This document shows, one piece after another, positions 8,719 through 17,549 of a stretch of DNA of 51,187 nt. The first letter of the stretch is position 1; each line of letters starts with the position of its first letter. The position numbers and the translations under genes are program-made. Source of the DNA: Methylopumilus sp036745495 (GTDB lineage: Bacteria; Pseudomonadota; Gammaproteobacteria; Burkholderiales; Methylophilaceae); contig DAIOGA010000005.1 of the NCBI GenBank assembly GCA_036745495.1, positions 1 to 51,187 on the forward strand. Direction: 5' to 3'. A model generated the notes under the pieces. The model made no database searches. It was given only the letters and a program-made list of their open reading frames with translations, and was not told the DNA's origin.

Positions 8719-8724
8719 ATATTT

Positions 8725-10110
8725 ATGAAAATTAATTCAAAATTAAGATTACAGATTCTCATTCAGAATAGTTTTTTTGTTGTTCTATTTATTGTCTTGG
8801 TATTTCTATTAGGCTTTCTTGCAAATCAATATAAATTTTCAAAAGATATTACGCAAGCCAATCGAAATACACTTACAACCGGTAGCGTTAATGTCCTGAA
8901 GCAAATGAAGGGGCCGATTACGCTTACCGTTTTTGCATCTAAAGATGATGTTAATAATGGCGATACTTTTAGACAGGGCATTATTAACTTCATGACCAGA
9001 TATCAAAGAACTAAACCTGATATCAATATTAAATTTATCAGCCCTGTAGAAGAGCCAAAATTAGCACAAGAAATGGGCATTAAAGTAGACGGCGAAGTTG
9101 TGGTTGAATATCAAAAAAGATCAGAGCACATTAACCCTCCTTTTGCAGAACAAGAAATGACTAATCTCTTTATGCGCTTGTCTAGAACCAATCAACAAGC
9201 GGTCATGTATCTTGACGGTCATGGCGAAAGAAATTTAATTGGACTTAAGAATAATGACGTAGGTGAATTCGGTAAGCAATTAGAATCTAAAGGGTTTAAA
9301 TTTGCAAACCCAAATCTTACTGTTGAATCAGAAGTGCCTTTAAACGGTTCCATGTTAGTTATTGCTAGCCCACAAAAAAATATTTCGTCTGTCGAAGCAA
9401 AAAAAATTAAAAAGTTTTTAGAGTCGGGCGGAAATTTACTTTGGCTTCTTGATGATAATAATTTTCATGGCTTAGAAGAGTTAGCTACATATCTTGGACT
9501 TACTGTTTCAAATGAGCATGTGGTAGATCCAACAGCAAAAGTTGAGGGCGCTGATGAGAATGTTTCTTTTGCATCTGCGTATGGCGAACATGCAATCACT
9601 AAAAACTTTATGCTTAGAACACTTTTTTCTAATGCGCATGAGGTAAATGCTAAAGGCACATTAGATAATGGATGGGAAGTAAGTAAGCTCATTGAAGTTT
9701 CTCCAAATGGCTGGTTAGAATCTACGCAATCTGCCGCAAATCAGAAATCAACCTTTGATAAGAATAAAGACAAACCAGGCCCTATTAATATTGCAGTAGC
9801 GCTTCAGAGAACTTATGGTAAAAAGGGTCAACGAGTTGTAGTAGTTGGCAATGGAAATTTCTTATCCAATACATTTATTACAACTGGCGGTAATCTGGAT
9901 CTTGGTATTAATATGATCAATTGGTTGTCAGGCGATGATAATCTAATATCAATTCAGCCTATGCCATTAAAAGATGTAAATGTAACTATTCCAAACGATA
10001 ATACTTCAGTCTTTATCGCGTGGACAGTATTTCACAGCTTCCAATATTTCATTCCTATCGGTATTTTTGTTTTAGGCATATTTTTCTGGCTTAAACGTAG
10101 AAAAGCTTAA
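8725..10110 (+). CDS. GldG-like ABC exporter auxiliary protein
   Basis: A 461-residue protein with one N-terminal transmembrane segment (about 14-32), a large extracytoplasmic domain of the ABC-transporter auxiliary (GldG-type) family, including the YLDGHGERNL block and a LWLLDD segment, and a second transmembrane helix at the C-terminus (about 437-457) followed by KRRKA. Topology therefore is both ends in the cytoplasm with the domain in the periplasm. It starts 6 bp after the permease gene and is certain to be part of the same operon. Confidence 0.88.
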   Translation: MKINSKLRLQILIQNSFFVVLFIVLVFLLGFLANQYKFSKDITQANRNTLTTGSVNVLKQMKGPITLTVFASKDDVNNGDTFRQGIINFMTRYQRTKPDINIKFISPVEEPKLAQEMGIKVDGEVVVEYQKRSEHINPPFAEQEMTNLFMRLSRTNQQAVMYLDGHGERNLIGLKNNDVGEFGKQLESKGFKFANPNLTVESEVPLNGSMLVIASPQKNISSVEAKKIKKFLESGGNLLWLLDDNNFHGLEELATYLGLTVSNEHVVDPTAKVEGADENVSFASAYGEHAITKNFMLRTLFSNAHEVNAKGTLDNGWEVSKLIEVSPNGWLESTQSAANQKSTFDKNKDKPGPINIAVALQRTYGKKGQRVVVVGNGNFLSNTFITTGGNLDLGINMINWLSGDDNLISIQPMPLKDVNVTIPNDNTSVFIAWTVFHSFQYFIPIGIFVLGIFFWLKRRKA

Positions 10111-10119
10111 TATAGAGGT

Positions 10120-11007
10120 ATGAAAAATCGTTGGCTCATTAATATTATTTTGCTTTTCATTGTTTTATCGATCTCTCTTTTTTTATTTCTTAAACCCACA
10201 CAAACAAAACAAACAAAGCAATTTGAAGTTAGTACTTTTAGTTTGGGTGATTTTGATGTTGTGAAGATTGATTTTCCATCTAGAGCCTCAGTTGTTTTTA
10301 AAAAAAATAATGATGCTTGGGATATGCTAGAACCAATTAAAGGTCGAGCAGATCAATTTTCAGTTCAAAAAATTATTTCTATCGTAGCAACATCGAGTAG
10401 TGAAAAATTACCATCCAATGATTTAGCTAAATATGGATTAGATAAGCCTGCTGTGAAATTAAAGCTTATTCATAAGGGCTTGGAAGAAGAGTTTATTTTT
10501 GGTACATACAGCTCAGTAACCGAAGATCAATATCTTTTATTTAAAGGTAGTGTTTATCTTATTAGTGGCGCTTATTCAGAAGCGGCGTCTACACAACCTA
10601 TTGAGCTCATTGATAAATCACCTTTAAGTAGAACCGAACAAATCAAAGAATTTGATTTCTCACGCCTTGAACAATGGCAAGCTAAGCGCCTAAAAGTGAC
10701 GCGCAATAATGCTGAATGGAAAGCCAACGAAGGCAATTCTTTTAAGCAAGATGAAATGGCAGAATGGTTCGATATGACCTGGGTTAAAAACCCAGCAAGG
10801 TCAGTGGAAAAATACCCGCTAGATTTAAGGATTCCATATAAGAGTTTTGATATTCACACTGTAGGTGGAAAAAAAATTACTTTTCTTCGGATACAAGAAT
10901 CCCCTGAGACTCAACTATATAGAGTGGATGAAGGTTTGCTATATCATTTCGGAAGTGACATTGGATTTACCATGATGAATCCGCCTATTGAGCAGCCTAA
11001 AAAATAA
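10120..11007 (+). CDS. DUF4340 domain protein of the Gld-like exporter operon
   Basis: A 295-residue protein with one N-terminal membrane anchor (INIILLFIVLSISLFLFL, about 6-23) and a periplasmic remainder that resembles DUF4340, including repeated elements of the type LAKYGLDKPAVKLKL and LDLRIPYKSFDI. DUF4340 genes are commonly found beside GldA/F/G-like genes. No catalytic motif is visible. It is separated from the GldG-like gene by 9 bp and from mutM by 8 bp. Confidence 0.82.
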   Translation: MKNRWLINIILLFIVLSISLFLFLKPTQTKQTKQFEVSTFSLGDFDVVKIDFPSRASVVFKKNNDAWDMLEPIKGRADQFSVQKIISIVATSSSEKLPSNDLAKYGLDKPAVKLKLIHKGLEEEFIFGTYSSVTEDQYLLFKGSVYLISGAYSEAASTQPIELIDKSPLSRTEQIKEFDFSRLEQWQAKRLKVTRNNAEWKANEGNSFKQDEMAEWFDMTWVKNPARSVEKYPLDLRIPYKSFDIHTVGGKKITFLRIQESPETQLYRVDEGLLYHFGSDIGFTMMNPPIEQPKK

Positions 11008-11015
11008 ATTGATTT

Positions 11016-11831
11016 ATGCCGGAACTTCCTGAGGTTGAGATTACCTGTATGGGCCTCCAGCCCATACTCCAAAAAACTATTAAGGGTATTGTTGTTAGAA
11101 ATTCATCTTTAAGATGGCCAATTCCATCACATTTAAAGAAAACACTCCCCAATCAAAAAATATTAGCTATTAAAAGACGCGCAAAATATATCCTTATTCA
11201 ATTTGAGAAGGCCCAGCTCATGATTCATTTGGGAATGTCTGGACGACTAGAACTTTTAAAAAAAGATGTTTCCCCACAAAAGCATGATCATGTCGATATT
11301 CAATTTCAAAACATAAAAAATATTTTAAGGTATACAGATCCTAGAAGGTTTGGTTCTATTCATTGGATAGATGGGGATATCAACCAACATTTTTTAATTT
11401 CGAAATTAGGCCCTGAGCCTTTAGAAGAATTATTTACTGATAAATATTTATTTTCAAAATTACAAAATAAAAAAACCACTATTAAAAATATTATTATGGA
11501 TAGTCATATTGTTGTGGGTGTTGGAAATATTTATGCAAGTGAATCTTTATTTAAGGCTAAGGTATTACCGACTAGAATGGCGAAGGATGTTTCTTTAAAT
11601 GAATGTAAGAAGATTGTGAAATATATTAAAGAGACGCTTCATAAAGCTATCGAATTGGGGGGCAGTTCACTTAGAGATTTTTATAATGTAAATGGGCAGT
11701 CTGGATATTTTCAGCAAACTTATGCGGTGTATGGAAGAAAAGGAAAACCTTGTCGAGCATGCAAATCAATTATTGAGTCTAAAATTATTGCGCAGCGATC
11801 AAGCTTTTATTGTCCTAAATGCCAAATTTAA
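11016..11831 (+). CDS. mutM: Formamidopyrimidine-DNA glycosylase
   Basis: Base-excision repair glycosylase/AP lyase for 8-oxoguanine. The N-terminal MPELPEVE supplies the catalytic Pro and Glu. The H2TH region is seen in the VGVGNIYASESLF segment, and the C-terminal zinc finger has CRACKS and FYCPKC cysteine pairs. 271 residues is the usual length. The stop codon TAA overlaps the stop of the convergent symporter gene in a shared TTAA (11828-11831). Confidence 0.97.
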   Translation: MPELPEVEITCMGLQPILQKTIKGIVVRNSSLRWPIPSHLKKTLPNQKILAIKRRAKYILIQFEKAQLMIHLGMSGRLELLKKDVSPQKHDHVDIQFQNIKNILRYTDPRRFGSIHWIDGDINQHFLISKLGPEPLEELFTDKYLFSKLQNKKTTIKNIIMDSHIVVGVGNIYASESLFKAKVLPTRMAKDVSLNECKKIVKYIKETLHKAIELGGSSLRDFYNVNGQSGYFQQTYAVYGRKGKPCRACKSIIESKIIAQRSSFYCPKCQI

Positions 11832-13255
11832 GTTTTGATTTTGTTTGTTTCTTTTATGATATTGGGAAGTAAAGAGCCCACAATCATTCCAATAACGCTG
11901 TTAACTAAGCCGATAAGCTGTGCCGGTATTGGTGTATTGTCGCCCAGAAAAAATTCAACAAATAACCAAGAGCCTATTCCTCCAATAATAGCCATTAGAG
12001 CTCCCTGACTATTTGCTTTTTTCCAGAATGCGCCAAACACTAATGGTACAAATGCACCTGCAAGCGTAATTTTATATGCTGATTCAACCATGCCAAAAAT
12101 TGAAAGATTTGAACTGAGCGCATAAAGTAAAACGATAGAAGAAAAACATACAAGTGTAATTCTCATAATTTTAAGTAAATGTTTATCGCTTATTTTTGGA
12201 AAATATCCTTTTACAATATTTTCTGCAAAAGTAATAGAAGGTGCCAGAAGTGTTGCTGATGAGCAGCTCATAATGGCTGATAAAACTGCCCCGAAAAATA
12301 TCACTTGTGCAAATATAGGCATGTAATTAAGCACAAGCATTGGTAAAACGTGTTGTGAATTTGTATTTACAAGGCCATTAAAATAATCTGCATCAATTAA
12401 TGTTGCTGAGTAGGCAATAAACATTGGTACAAAAGTAAATGTAAAATAAATTAATGCCCCAAGTATCGAGCCATATAAGGCGATCTTTGCGGTTTTAGCA
12501 GACGTAACTCGTTGAAATACATCTTGTTGCGGAACTGATCCAAGCATCATGGTAATCCATGTGCCAAAAAAAGTGATCCATGTCCAAATATTACCTTTAG
12601 GAAAAAAATCTAATTTATGGTTGATAGCTGCACTTTCTATGACAGGCCTAATCCCGCCTGTTAAATGAGAAATTGCATTCGCAATATAAAGAAGTCCACC
12701 AATAACTACGATCATTTGAATAAAATCTAAAATAGCTACAGATAACATACCGCCAAATGTTGTAAAAGTAAGAACGATTAATGTGCCAATAATCATACCC
12801 ATCTGTTCACTAATTAATTGATGTGTAATTAGATTAAATATCAATCCAAGCGCTTTAATTTGGGCTGCTACCCAGCCTAAGTATGAAATAACAATAGCAA
12901 TTGTTGTTAAGACCTCAATAGTTCTGTTGTATCTTGCCTTATAGAAGTCACCTAAAGTGATGATATTTAATTTATATAATTTAGAAGAAAAGAATAAGCC
13001 AGCGATAATTAAGCAAAGACTAGATCCAAAAGGGTCAGCTACGACTCCATTTAACCCTTCTTTTACGAAGGTTGAAGAGACGCCAAAAATTGCTTCTGCA
13101 CCAAACCATGTAGCAAAGACTGTGGCGGTAACTACAGGAAGGGGAAGATGGCGACCAGCTACAGCATAGTCTTTTGTATTTTTAACGCGAGAAGATACAA
13201 AGATACCGATCCCAATTGTGACTAGTAAATAGAGAGATACAAACCAAATAAGCAA
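11828..13255 (-). CDS. Sodium:solute symporter family protein
   Basis: A 475-residue membrane protein of the SSS (PutP-like) family with about 13 hydrophobic segments; family features include YAVAGRHLP near residue 30, the WFGAEAIFGVSS stretch and SAIMSCSSATLLAP, the latter with Ser/Thr residues typical of a sodium site. Substrate cannot be told from sequence; possibilities include organic acids, amino acids or choline-like compounds. The start is TTG with AAGGA seven bases upstream. It lies 15 bp after ubiB and may be read from the ubi transcript, with no evident functional link. Confidence 0.9.
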   Translation of the reverse strand: MLIWFVSLYLLVTIGIGIFVSSRVKNTKDYAVAGRHLPLPVVTATVFATWFGAEAIFGVSSTFVKEGLNGVVADPFGSSLCLIIAGLFFSSKLYKLNIITLGDFYKARYNRTIEVLTTIAIVISYLGWVAAQIKALGLIFNLITHQLISEQMGMIIGTLIVLTFTTFGGMLSVAILDFIQMIVVIGGLLYIANAISHLTGGIRPVIESAAINHKLDFFPKGNIWTWITFFGTWITMMLGSVPQQDVFQRVTSAKTAKIALYGSILGALIYFTFTFVPMFIAYSATLIDADYFNGLVNTNSQHVLPMLVLNYMPIFAQVIFFGAVLSAIMSCSSATLLAPSITFAENIVKGYFPKISDKHLLKIMRITLVCFSSIVLLYALSSNLSIFGMVESAYKITLAGAFVPLVFGAFWKKANSQGALMAIIGGIGSWLFVEFFLGDNTPIPAQLIGLVNSVIGMIVGSLLPNIIKETNKIKT

Positions 13256-13270
13256 TTAATGTTCCTTAAT

Positions 13271-14815
13271 TTATTTTATAAAATAAAACAAGACTATTAA
13301 ATTTACCAATAAGATAATTCCAAAGAAAGAGATAATGATTTTAAACCAACGATTTTGACTTTTCTGGGACTTTAAAAAGCTTTCAAAATCATCTTTTGCA
13401 ATTATATTTTTATTTTGTAAATTTCTTTGTTCGAGAAATTCATGAATGAGTCTTGGCAATTTTGGGGCGAGATGAAGCCAATGAGGAAATTCATTTTTTA
13501 AGCTTTTAAGAATATGTTTAATACCTTTTTGTTCAGACATATATTTTTTTAAAAATGGCGCAGCAGTTTTCCATAAGTCTAAATCAGGATCAAGGTTTCG
13601 ACCAAGACCTTCTACATTTAAAAGAGTTTTTTGAAGCATTGTGAGTTGTGGTTGAATCTCCATATTAAATCGTCTAGATGTCTGAAACAATCTAATCAAT
13701 AAGCGACCAAATGAAATTTCCTTTAGAGGTTTATTGAAAATAGGCTCACATACAGAGCGAATAGCATTTTCAAACTCATCAATGGAAGTATCTTTAGGCA
13801 CCCAACCAGATTCGATGTGGGCCAGAGCGACATCGTGATAGTCACGTTTAAAAAAAGCTAAAAAATTACGTGCTAAGTAGTTTTTATCGTTTTCACTTAA
13901 AGAACCCATAATACCGAAATCCATAGCGATATAACGCCCATCATCAGCGACTTGAATATTCCCGGGATGCATATCTGCATGAAAAAAACTATCTCTAAAA
14001 ACTTGGGTAAAAAATATCTCTACACCATTACGAGCAAGCTCTTTGATATCAATTTTTTTCTTTCGGAGTGTTTCCACATGACTAATAGGTGTTCCATACA
14101 TTCTTTCCATGACCATTACATCTTCATTGCAAAAATCCCAATAAACTTCCGGGACGATTAGTAATTTTTTATCTTTGAAATTTTCTCCTAGGCGACTGCA
14201 ATTTGCGGCATCTAACATAAGATTTAATTCGCATTGAACATGCTTAGAAAATTCAGCAACCACTTCTCGCGGCCTTAAGCGCTTTCCATCAGACCAGATT
14301 AATTCAAGTAAGCGAGCAATAAGGAATAAAAGCTTAATATCTTTATCAATAACGCGCTTAATATTAGGCCTTAATATTTTGACTGCAACATGTTTACCAT
14401 CATGGAGTGTTGCAAAATGGACTTGAGCTACTGATGCGCTTGCTATAGGGTCAATATCAAACGACTTGAAGATATTATCCAACGGCATGCCATACGAGGT
14501 AGTAATGATTTTTTCGACATCTTTATATGGAAACGGTGGCACTTGATCCTGGAGTTTAGCTAATTCATCTGCAATATCTAAGGGAATGAGATCTCTTCGA
14601 GTAGATAACATTTGACCAAACTTAACGAAGATGGGACCCAATCTCTCTAGCGCAAGCCTAAGTCTTGTGCCCCTATTTTTATTATGTGGTTGAAAGAAAA
14701 ATATTGCTGAGATAAAAAGGGCAAGAAAATTGAGCTTTCGGTTAAATGTAATAAACTCCTCAAGCCTATATTTAAGCAGGATGAAGATAATGTAAATAAA
14801 TCTAATGTATTTCAT
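13271..14815 (-). CDS. ubiB: UbiB-type atypical kinase/ATPase for ubiquinone synthesis
   Basis: 514 residues of the ABC1/ADCK family, required for ubiquinone biosynthesis and thought to act as an ATPase in handling the lipid intermediates. The family KxGQ motif appears as KFGQ (residues 65-68), with the Ala-rich loop SIASVAQVHFA-like (ASASVAQVHFA), HADMHPGN as catalytic loop and MDFGIMG as the metal-binding motif. One C-terminal transmembrane helix is present (about 492-512). Its start overlaps the end of ubiJ by 4 bp, in the ubiE-ubiJ-ubiB order known from E. coli. Confidence 0.96.
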   Translation of the reverse strand: MKYIRFIYIIFILLKYRLEEFITFNRKLNFLALFISAIFFFQPHNKNRGTRLRLALERLGPIFVKFGQMLSTRRDLIPLDIADELAKLQDQVPPFPYKDVEKIITTSYGMPLDNIFKSFDIDPIASASVAQVHFATLHDGKHVAVKILRPNIKRVIDKDIKLLFLIARLLELIWSDGKRLRPREVVAEFSKHVQCELNLMLDAANCSRLGENFKDKKLLIVPEVYWDFCNEDVMVMERMYGTPISHVETLRKKKIDIKELARNGVEIFFTQVFRDSFFHADMHPGNIQVADDGRYIAMDFGIMGSLSENDKNYLARNFLAFFKRDYHDVALAHIESGWVPKDTSIDEFENAIRSVCEPIFNKPLKEISFGRLLIRLFQTSRRFNMEIQPQLTMLQKTLLNVEGLGRNLDPDLDLWKTAAPFLKKYMSEQKGIKHILKSLKNEFPHWLHLAPKLPRLIHEFLEQRNLQNKNIIAKDDFESFLKSQKSQNRWFKIIISFFGIILLVNLIVLFYFIK

Positions 14816-15372
14816 AGTTTTTTAAGTCTTTGCTCTAAGCGATCAACATCAAATCTCAAGCGATCAACCTCTTTATTGAATTGCTCAACTAATCTTTTTT
14901 TAGTAATGAGTGGTTTCTCTTCAAGCCAATACTCTTTAAAGGTATCTGCAATATTGAACGATGTTTCTTTTGTGTTTTGAACGATTTTTTTCCCAAGTTT
15001 CACGAGTTGATATGCTGGAATATCACCAATTATTTCACTCAAATCGTCTTCATAGTCCCATTCAATATCCTTTAATGCATTACTTATTATTGTTGCAAAG
15101 TCGATATCACCTTTAATTTCAATATGCGCTTTCTTATTACCTCGCATAAGTTCCATAGCTGACGATATTGTTAATTTAATTTCCGCATCATAAGTTTCTA
15201 AATATTCCATATATTCTGGAATGCCGGCCTCATTAATCTTTAATGCGTAATGAATAGGACCCACGTTAAATAAAATAGATTTTGATTTGTGTTTAGAAAA
15301 ATCTTTTTTTAGCCACTCATTTTGTTGAAATAAATGATTGGTAAGTTTTCTCTTGATTGTATCGGCTATCAA
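14812..15372 (-). CDS. ubiJ: Ubiquinone biosynthesis accessory factor UbiJ (SCP2 domain)
   Basis: 186 residues: an SCP2 lipid-binding domain (about 15-125) and a C-terminal amphipathic coiled coil (RLRFDVDRLEQRLKK). UbiJ holds quinone intermediates in the Ubi metabolon with UbiK. The start is TTG and overlaps the ubiE stop as TTGA, so translation is very likely coupled. Identification rests as much on its place between ubiE and ubiB as on sequence. Confidence 0.9.
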   Translation of the reverse strand: MIADTIKRKLTNHLFQQNEWLKKDFSKHKSKSILFNVGPIHYALKINEAGIPEYMEYLETYDAEIKLTISSAMELMRGNKKAHIEIKGDIDFATIISNALKDIEWDYEDDLSEIIGDIPAYQLVKLGKKIVQNTKETSFNIADTFKEYWLEEKPLITKKRLVEQFNKEVDRLRFDVDRLEQRLKKL

Positions 15373-16121
15373 AATTTGTATCCCATATGAATAGCGACGA
15401 CACCTGATGATAGGTTGAGATACTCAACTTTAGAGAAAGACTCTTCCTCCATCATTTTTTTTAACGACTCCTGATCAGGATGCATTCTGATGGATTCAAC
15501 AAGATATTGATAGCTAGACTCATCTTTTGCGAATAATTTGCCTAATTTTGGCAATAATTTAAAAGAAAATTGATCATAAAAAAATTGCAAGGGTTTCCAG
15601 ATCTTTGAAAATTCTAAAATTAAAATCTTTCCACCTGGAGATAAAACTCGATAAATTTCTTTCAATGCTTTCTTTTTGTCTGTCATATTGCGAATGCCGA
15701 AACCAATGGTGACGTAATCAAAATAATTATCAGGAAAGGGCAGGGATTCAGCGTCGCATAATACAGAGGGTATAAAAATACCCTGATTAATTAATTTGTC
15801 TCGACCAATATTCAGCATAGATAAATTGATATCCGAATGAATCATTTGGCCTTTAAAGTCCGATGATTGCGCCCCAATCTTTTTAGCAAGAAGAATCGAT
15901 AAGTCGGCAGTTCCTCCAGCAATATCAAGAATACGAGCATCTTTCTTTGCATTGGAGGTATCCACAAGAAACTTTTTCCAAATATGATGCATGCCAAATG
16001 ACATCAAGTCATTCATTAGGTCATAATTTGAAGCTACAGAATGAAATACAGAGGCTACCTTACCTGCTTTTTGCGACGCATCTATTTCACTATAACCAAA
16101 ATGTGTTTTTTTATTAGCCAT
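15369..16121 (-). CDS. ubiE: Ubiquinone/menaquinone C-methyltransferase UbiE
   Basis: SAM-dependent C-methyltransferase of ubiquinone synthesis. 250 residues; UbiE family signature regions are YDLMNDLMSFGMHHIWK near residue 34, the SAM motif I ILDIAGGTADLS and IGFGIRNMTDKKKAL, then RVLSPGGKILILEFSK. Length matches E. coli (251). The ATG lies 8 bp inside the end of the upstream DUF971 gene. Confidence 0.97.
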   Translation of the reverse strand: MANKKTHFGYSEIDASQKAGKVASVFHSVASNYDLMNDLMSFGMHHIWKKFLVDTSNAKKDARILDIAGGTADLSILLAKKIGAQSSDFKGQMIHSDINLSMLNIGRDKLINQGIFIPSVLCDAESLPFPDNYFDYVTIGFGIRNMTDKKKALKEIYRVLSPGGKILILEFSKIWKPLQFFYDQFSFKLLPKLGKLFAKDESSYQYLVESIRMHPDQESLKKMMEEESFSKVEYLNLSSGVVAIHMGYKF

Positions 16122-16494
16122 TCGTTTTTATTCTTTGAATACCTGCGCTCGATAATTTGTTTATATATTCTTCCCATAACACATCATAAGTTGCAGCAAG
16201 CTCATAAAGATAATCCCATGTGTAGATGCCTGTATCATGACCATCTGAAAATGTTAATTTAATTGCATACTGGCCGATTGGCTCAATATTTTCTATGGTG
16301 ACATTTTCTTTATGTGTTTGAAGTATTTCTTGACCTGGCCCATGACCTTTTACTTCAGCTGAAGGCGAGTACACTCGAAGAAATTCGCAGGAAAGCATAC
16401 ATTCAGTTAGATTGCTAAATTTTATTTCTAACAGTTTGGAAGCCTGATGAAGCTTAATTTCTAATGGATATATTTTAGCGTTACTTATTGTCAC
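16114..16494 (-). CDS. DUF971 / GBBH-like N-terminal domain protein
   Basis: A 126-residue protein that is almost entirely one gamma-butyrobetaine-hydroxylase-like N-terminal (DUF971) domain, with the typical LTFSDGHDTGIYTWDYLYEL near its C-terminus. Stand-alone versions occur next to ubiE in many betaproteobacteria. Its function is unknown; related domains are linked to iron-sulfur or metal handling in some proteins. The start is GTG with no strong ribosome binding site. Overlap with ubiE suggests a role linked to ubiquinone synthesis, which is inference. Confidence 0.85.
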   Translation of the reverse strand: MTISNAKIYPLEIKLHQASKLLEIKFSNLTECMLSCEFLRVYSPSAEVKGHGPGQEILQTHKENVTIENIEPIGQYAIKLTFSDGHDTGIYTWDYLYELAATYDVLWEEYINKLSSAGIQRIKTNG

Positions 16495-16561
16495 TTTGTG
16501 GAAAAGCCTTAAAAAACTATATTATCGGAGTTCTTTTGGCTTTTTTGGTAAATTTAAAAAA

Positions 16562-17422
16562 TTAATGATTAGCAGATAGCATTAATAATTTAATTTTTTT
16601 CATTGCTGCTTGCTCGATTTGTCTAATTCTTTCGGCTGACACACCAAGTTTATCCGCAAGCTCATGGAGCGTTGAAGGGTCTTTGTCTTTTAGCCATCTT
16701 TCTTCCAAAATAAGTCGGCTTCTTTCGTCAAGAGATAAAAGGGCTTTATTAAGAGAGGATAAACTATTCCCTTCGGATTGATCTATCTCCATTTGTTCTG
16801 AAGGTTCTGGTGTTTCATCTTTAAGGTAAGCAATGGGCCTATATACATCATCTTCTGATTCGTCTGAACCATAATCTAATGAAATTTCATTTCCATTAAA
16901 GCGATATTCCATTTCACGCACGTCTTCAGGTTTGACATTAAGTTCTTTAGCAATTGAATTGATCTCATCAGACTTAAGGGGCTGAATGGTCTTTTTCATG
17001 CTTCGTAAATTAAAAAATAATTTACGTTGCGCTTTTGTTGTTGCTGTTTTAACTAAGCGCCAATTTTTAACGATGTACTCTTGAATTTCTGCCTTAATCC
17101 AATAGATTGCGAAAGATACTAGCCTTACACCTCTTTCGGGATCAAATCTCTTTACGGCTTTCATAAGGCCGATATTACCTTCTTGAACTAAGTCTGATTG
17201 TGGAAGTCCGTATCCGGAATAGCCCTTAGCTACTTTAGCTACAAGCTTTAGGTGGGACAAGATGAGAGTTTTTGCAGCCTCAAGATCGTTTGATTTTTTA
17301 AGGCGCATACCAAGAGCCATCTCTTCTTCGGCTGAAAGAGACGGAATAGCCCTAATCGATTGCATATAGCGATCGTAGCTGTCAATAGAGCCTAATGTAG
17401 GTAAGCTTAAATCCAAAGTCAT
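16562..17422 (-). CDS. rpoH: Heat-shock sigma factor RpoH (sigma-32)
   Basis: 286 residues (E. coli 284). Region 2 contains the Q-D-L-V-Q-E-G-N-I-G-L-M core, the RpoH-specific box is present as QRKLFFNLR, and region 4 carries the helix-turn-helix LHELADKLGVSAERIRQIE. The frame stays open up to 17479, but that start would lie inside a CIRCE operator; the ATG at 17422 (MTLDLSLPTLGSIDSY) aligns with known RpoH N-termini and has AAGGG about 11 bases upstream. Regulation by HrcA through the CIRCE at 17466-17492 is strongly suggested. Confidence 0.96.
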   Translation of the reverse strand: MTLDLSLPTLGSIDSYDRYMQSIRAIPSLSAEEEMALGMRLKKSNDLEAAKTLILSHLKLVAKVAKGYSGYGLPQSDLVQEGNIGLMKAVKRFDPERGVRLVSFAIYWIKAEIQEYIVKNWRLVKTATTKAQRKLFFNLRSMKKTIQPLKSDEINSIAKELNVKPEDVREMEYRFNGNEISLDYGSDESEDDVYRPIAYLKDETPEPSEQMEIDQSEGNSLSSLNKALLSLDERSRLILEERWLKDKDPSTLHELADKLGVSAERIRQIEQAAMKKIKLLMLSANH

Positions 17423-17465
17423 CTTAATAAAATCCCTTGTAAAAACTTCATTAACAAACATAATT

Positions 17466-17492
17466 TTAGCACTCTTCATTAGAGAGTGCTAG
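17466..17492 (-). promoter_or_regulatory. CIRCE operator (HrcA site) upstream of rpoH
   Basis: The plus strand reads TTAGCACTC, nine bases, GAGTGCTAG. The CIRCE consensus is TTAGCACTC-N9-GAGTGCTAA, so 17 of 18 arm positions match with the exact 9-bp spacer. It ends 43 bp before the rpoH ATG. HrcA itself is encoded at 37896-38915. I saw no second CIRCE in the window, including in front of grpE, dnaK or hrcA. Confidence 0.95.
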
Positions 17493-17508
17493 TTTAATAA
17501 AGTTCCAA

Positions 17509-17542
17509 AAATTAAAAATTAACCTAATAAATACAATAGGTT
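17509..17542 (-). terminator. Weak hairpin terminator after ftsX
   Basis: Between ftsX and rpoH the arms AACCTA (17521-17526) and TAGGTT (17537-17542) can pair with a 10-nt loop and, on the minus strand, are followed by a T-rich run (AATTTTTAATTTTT). Only six base pairs, four of them A-T, so termination would be inefficient. rpoH has its own control region downstream of it. Confidence 0.4.
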
Positions 17543-17549
17543 ATGAAAT

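Noticed and set aside
17423..17479. Longer rpoH start at 17479
   Set aside because: It lies in the CIRCE spacer and adds residues not found in other RpoH proteins.
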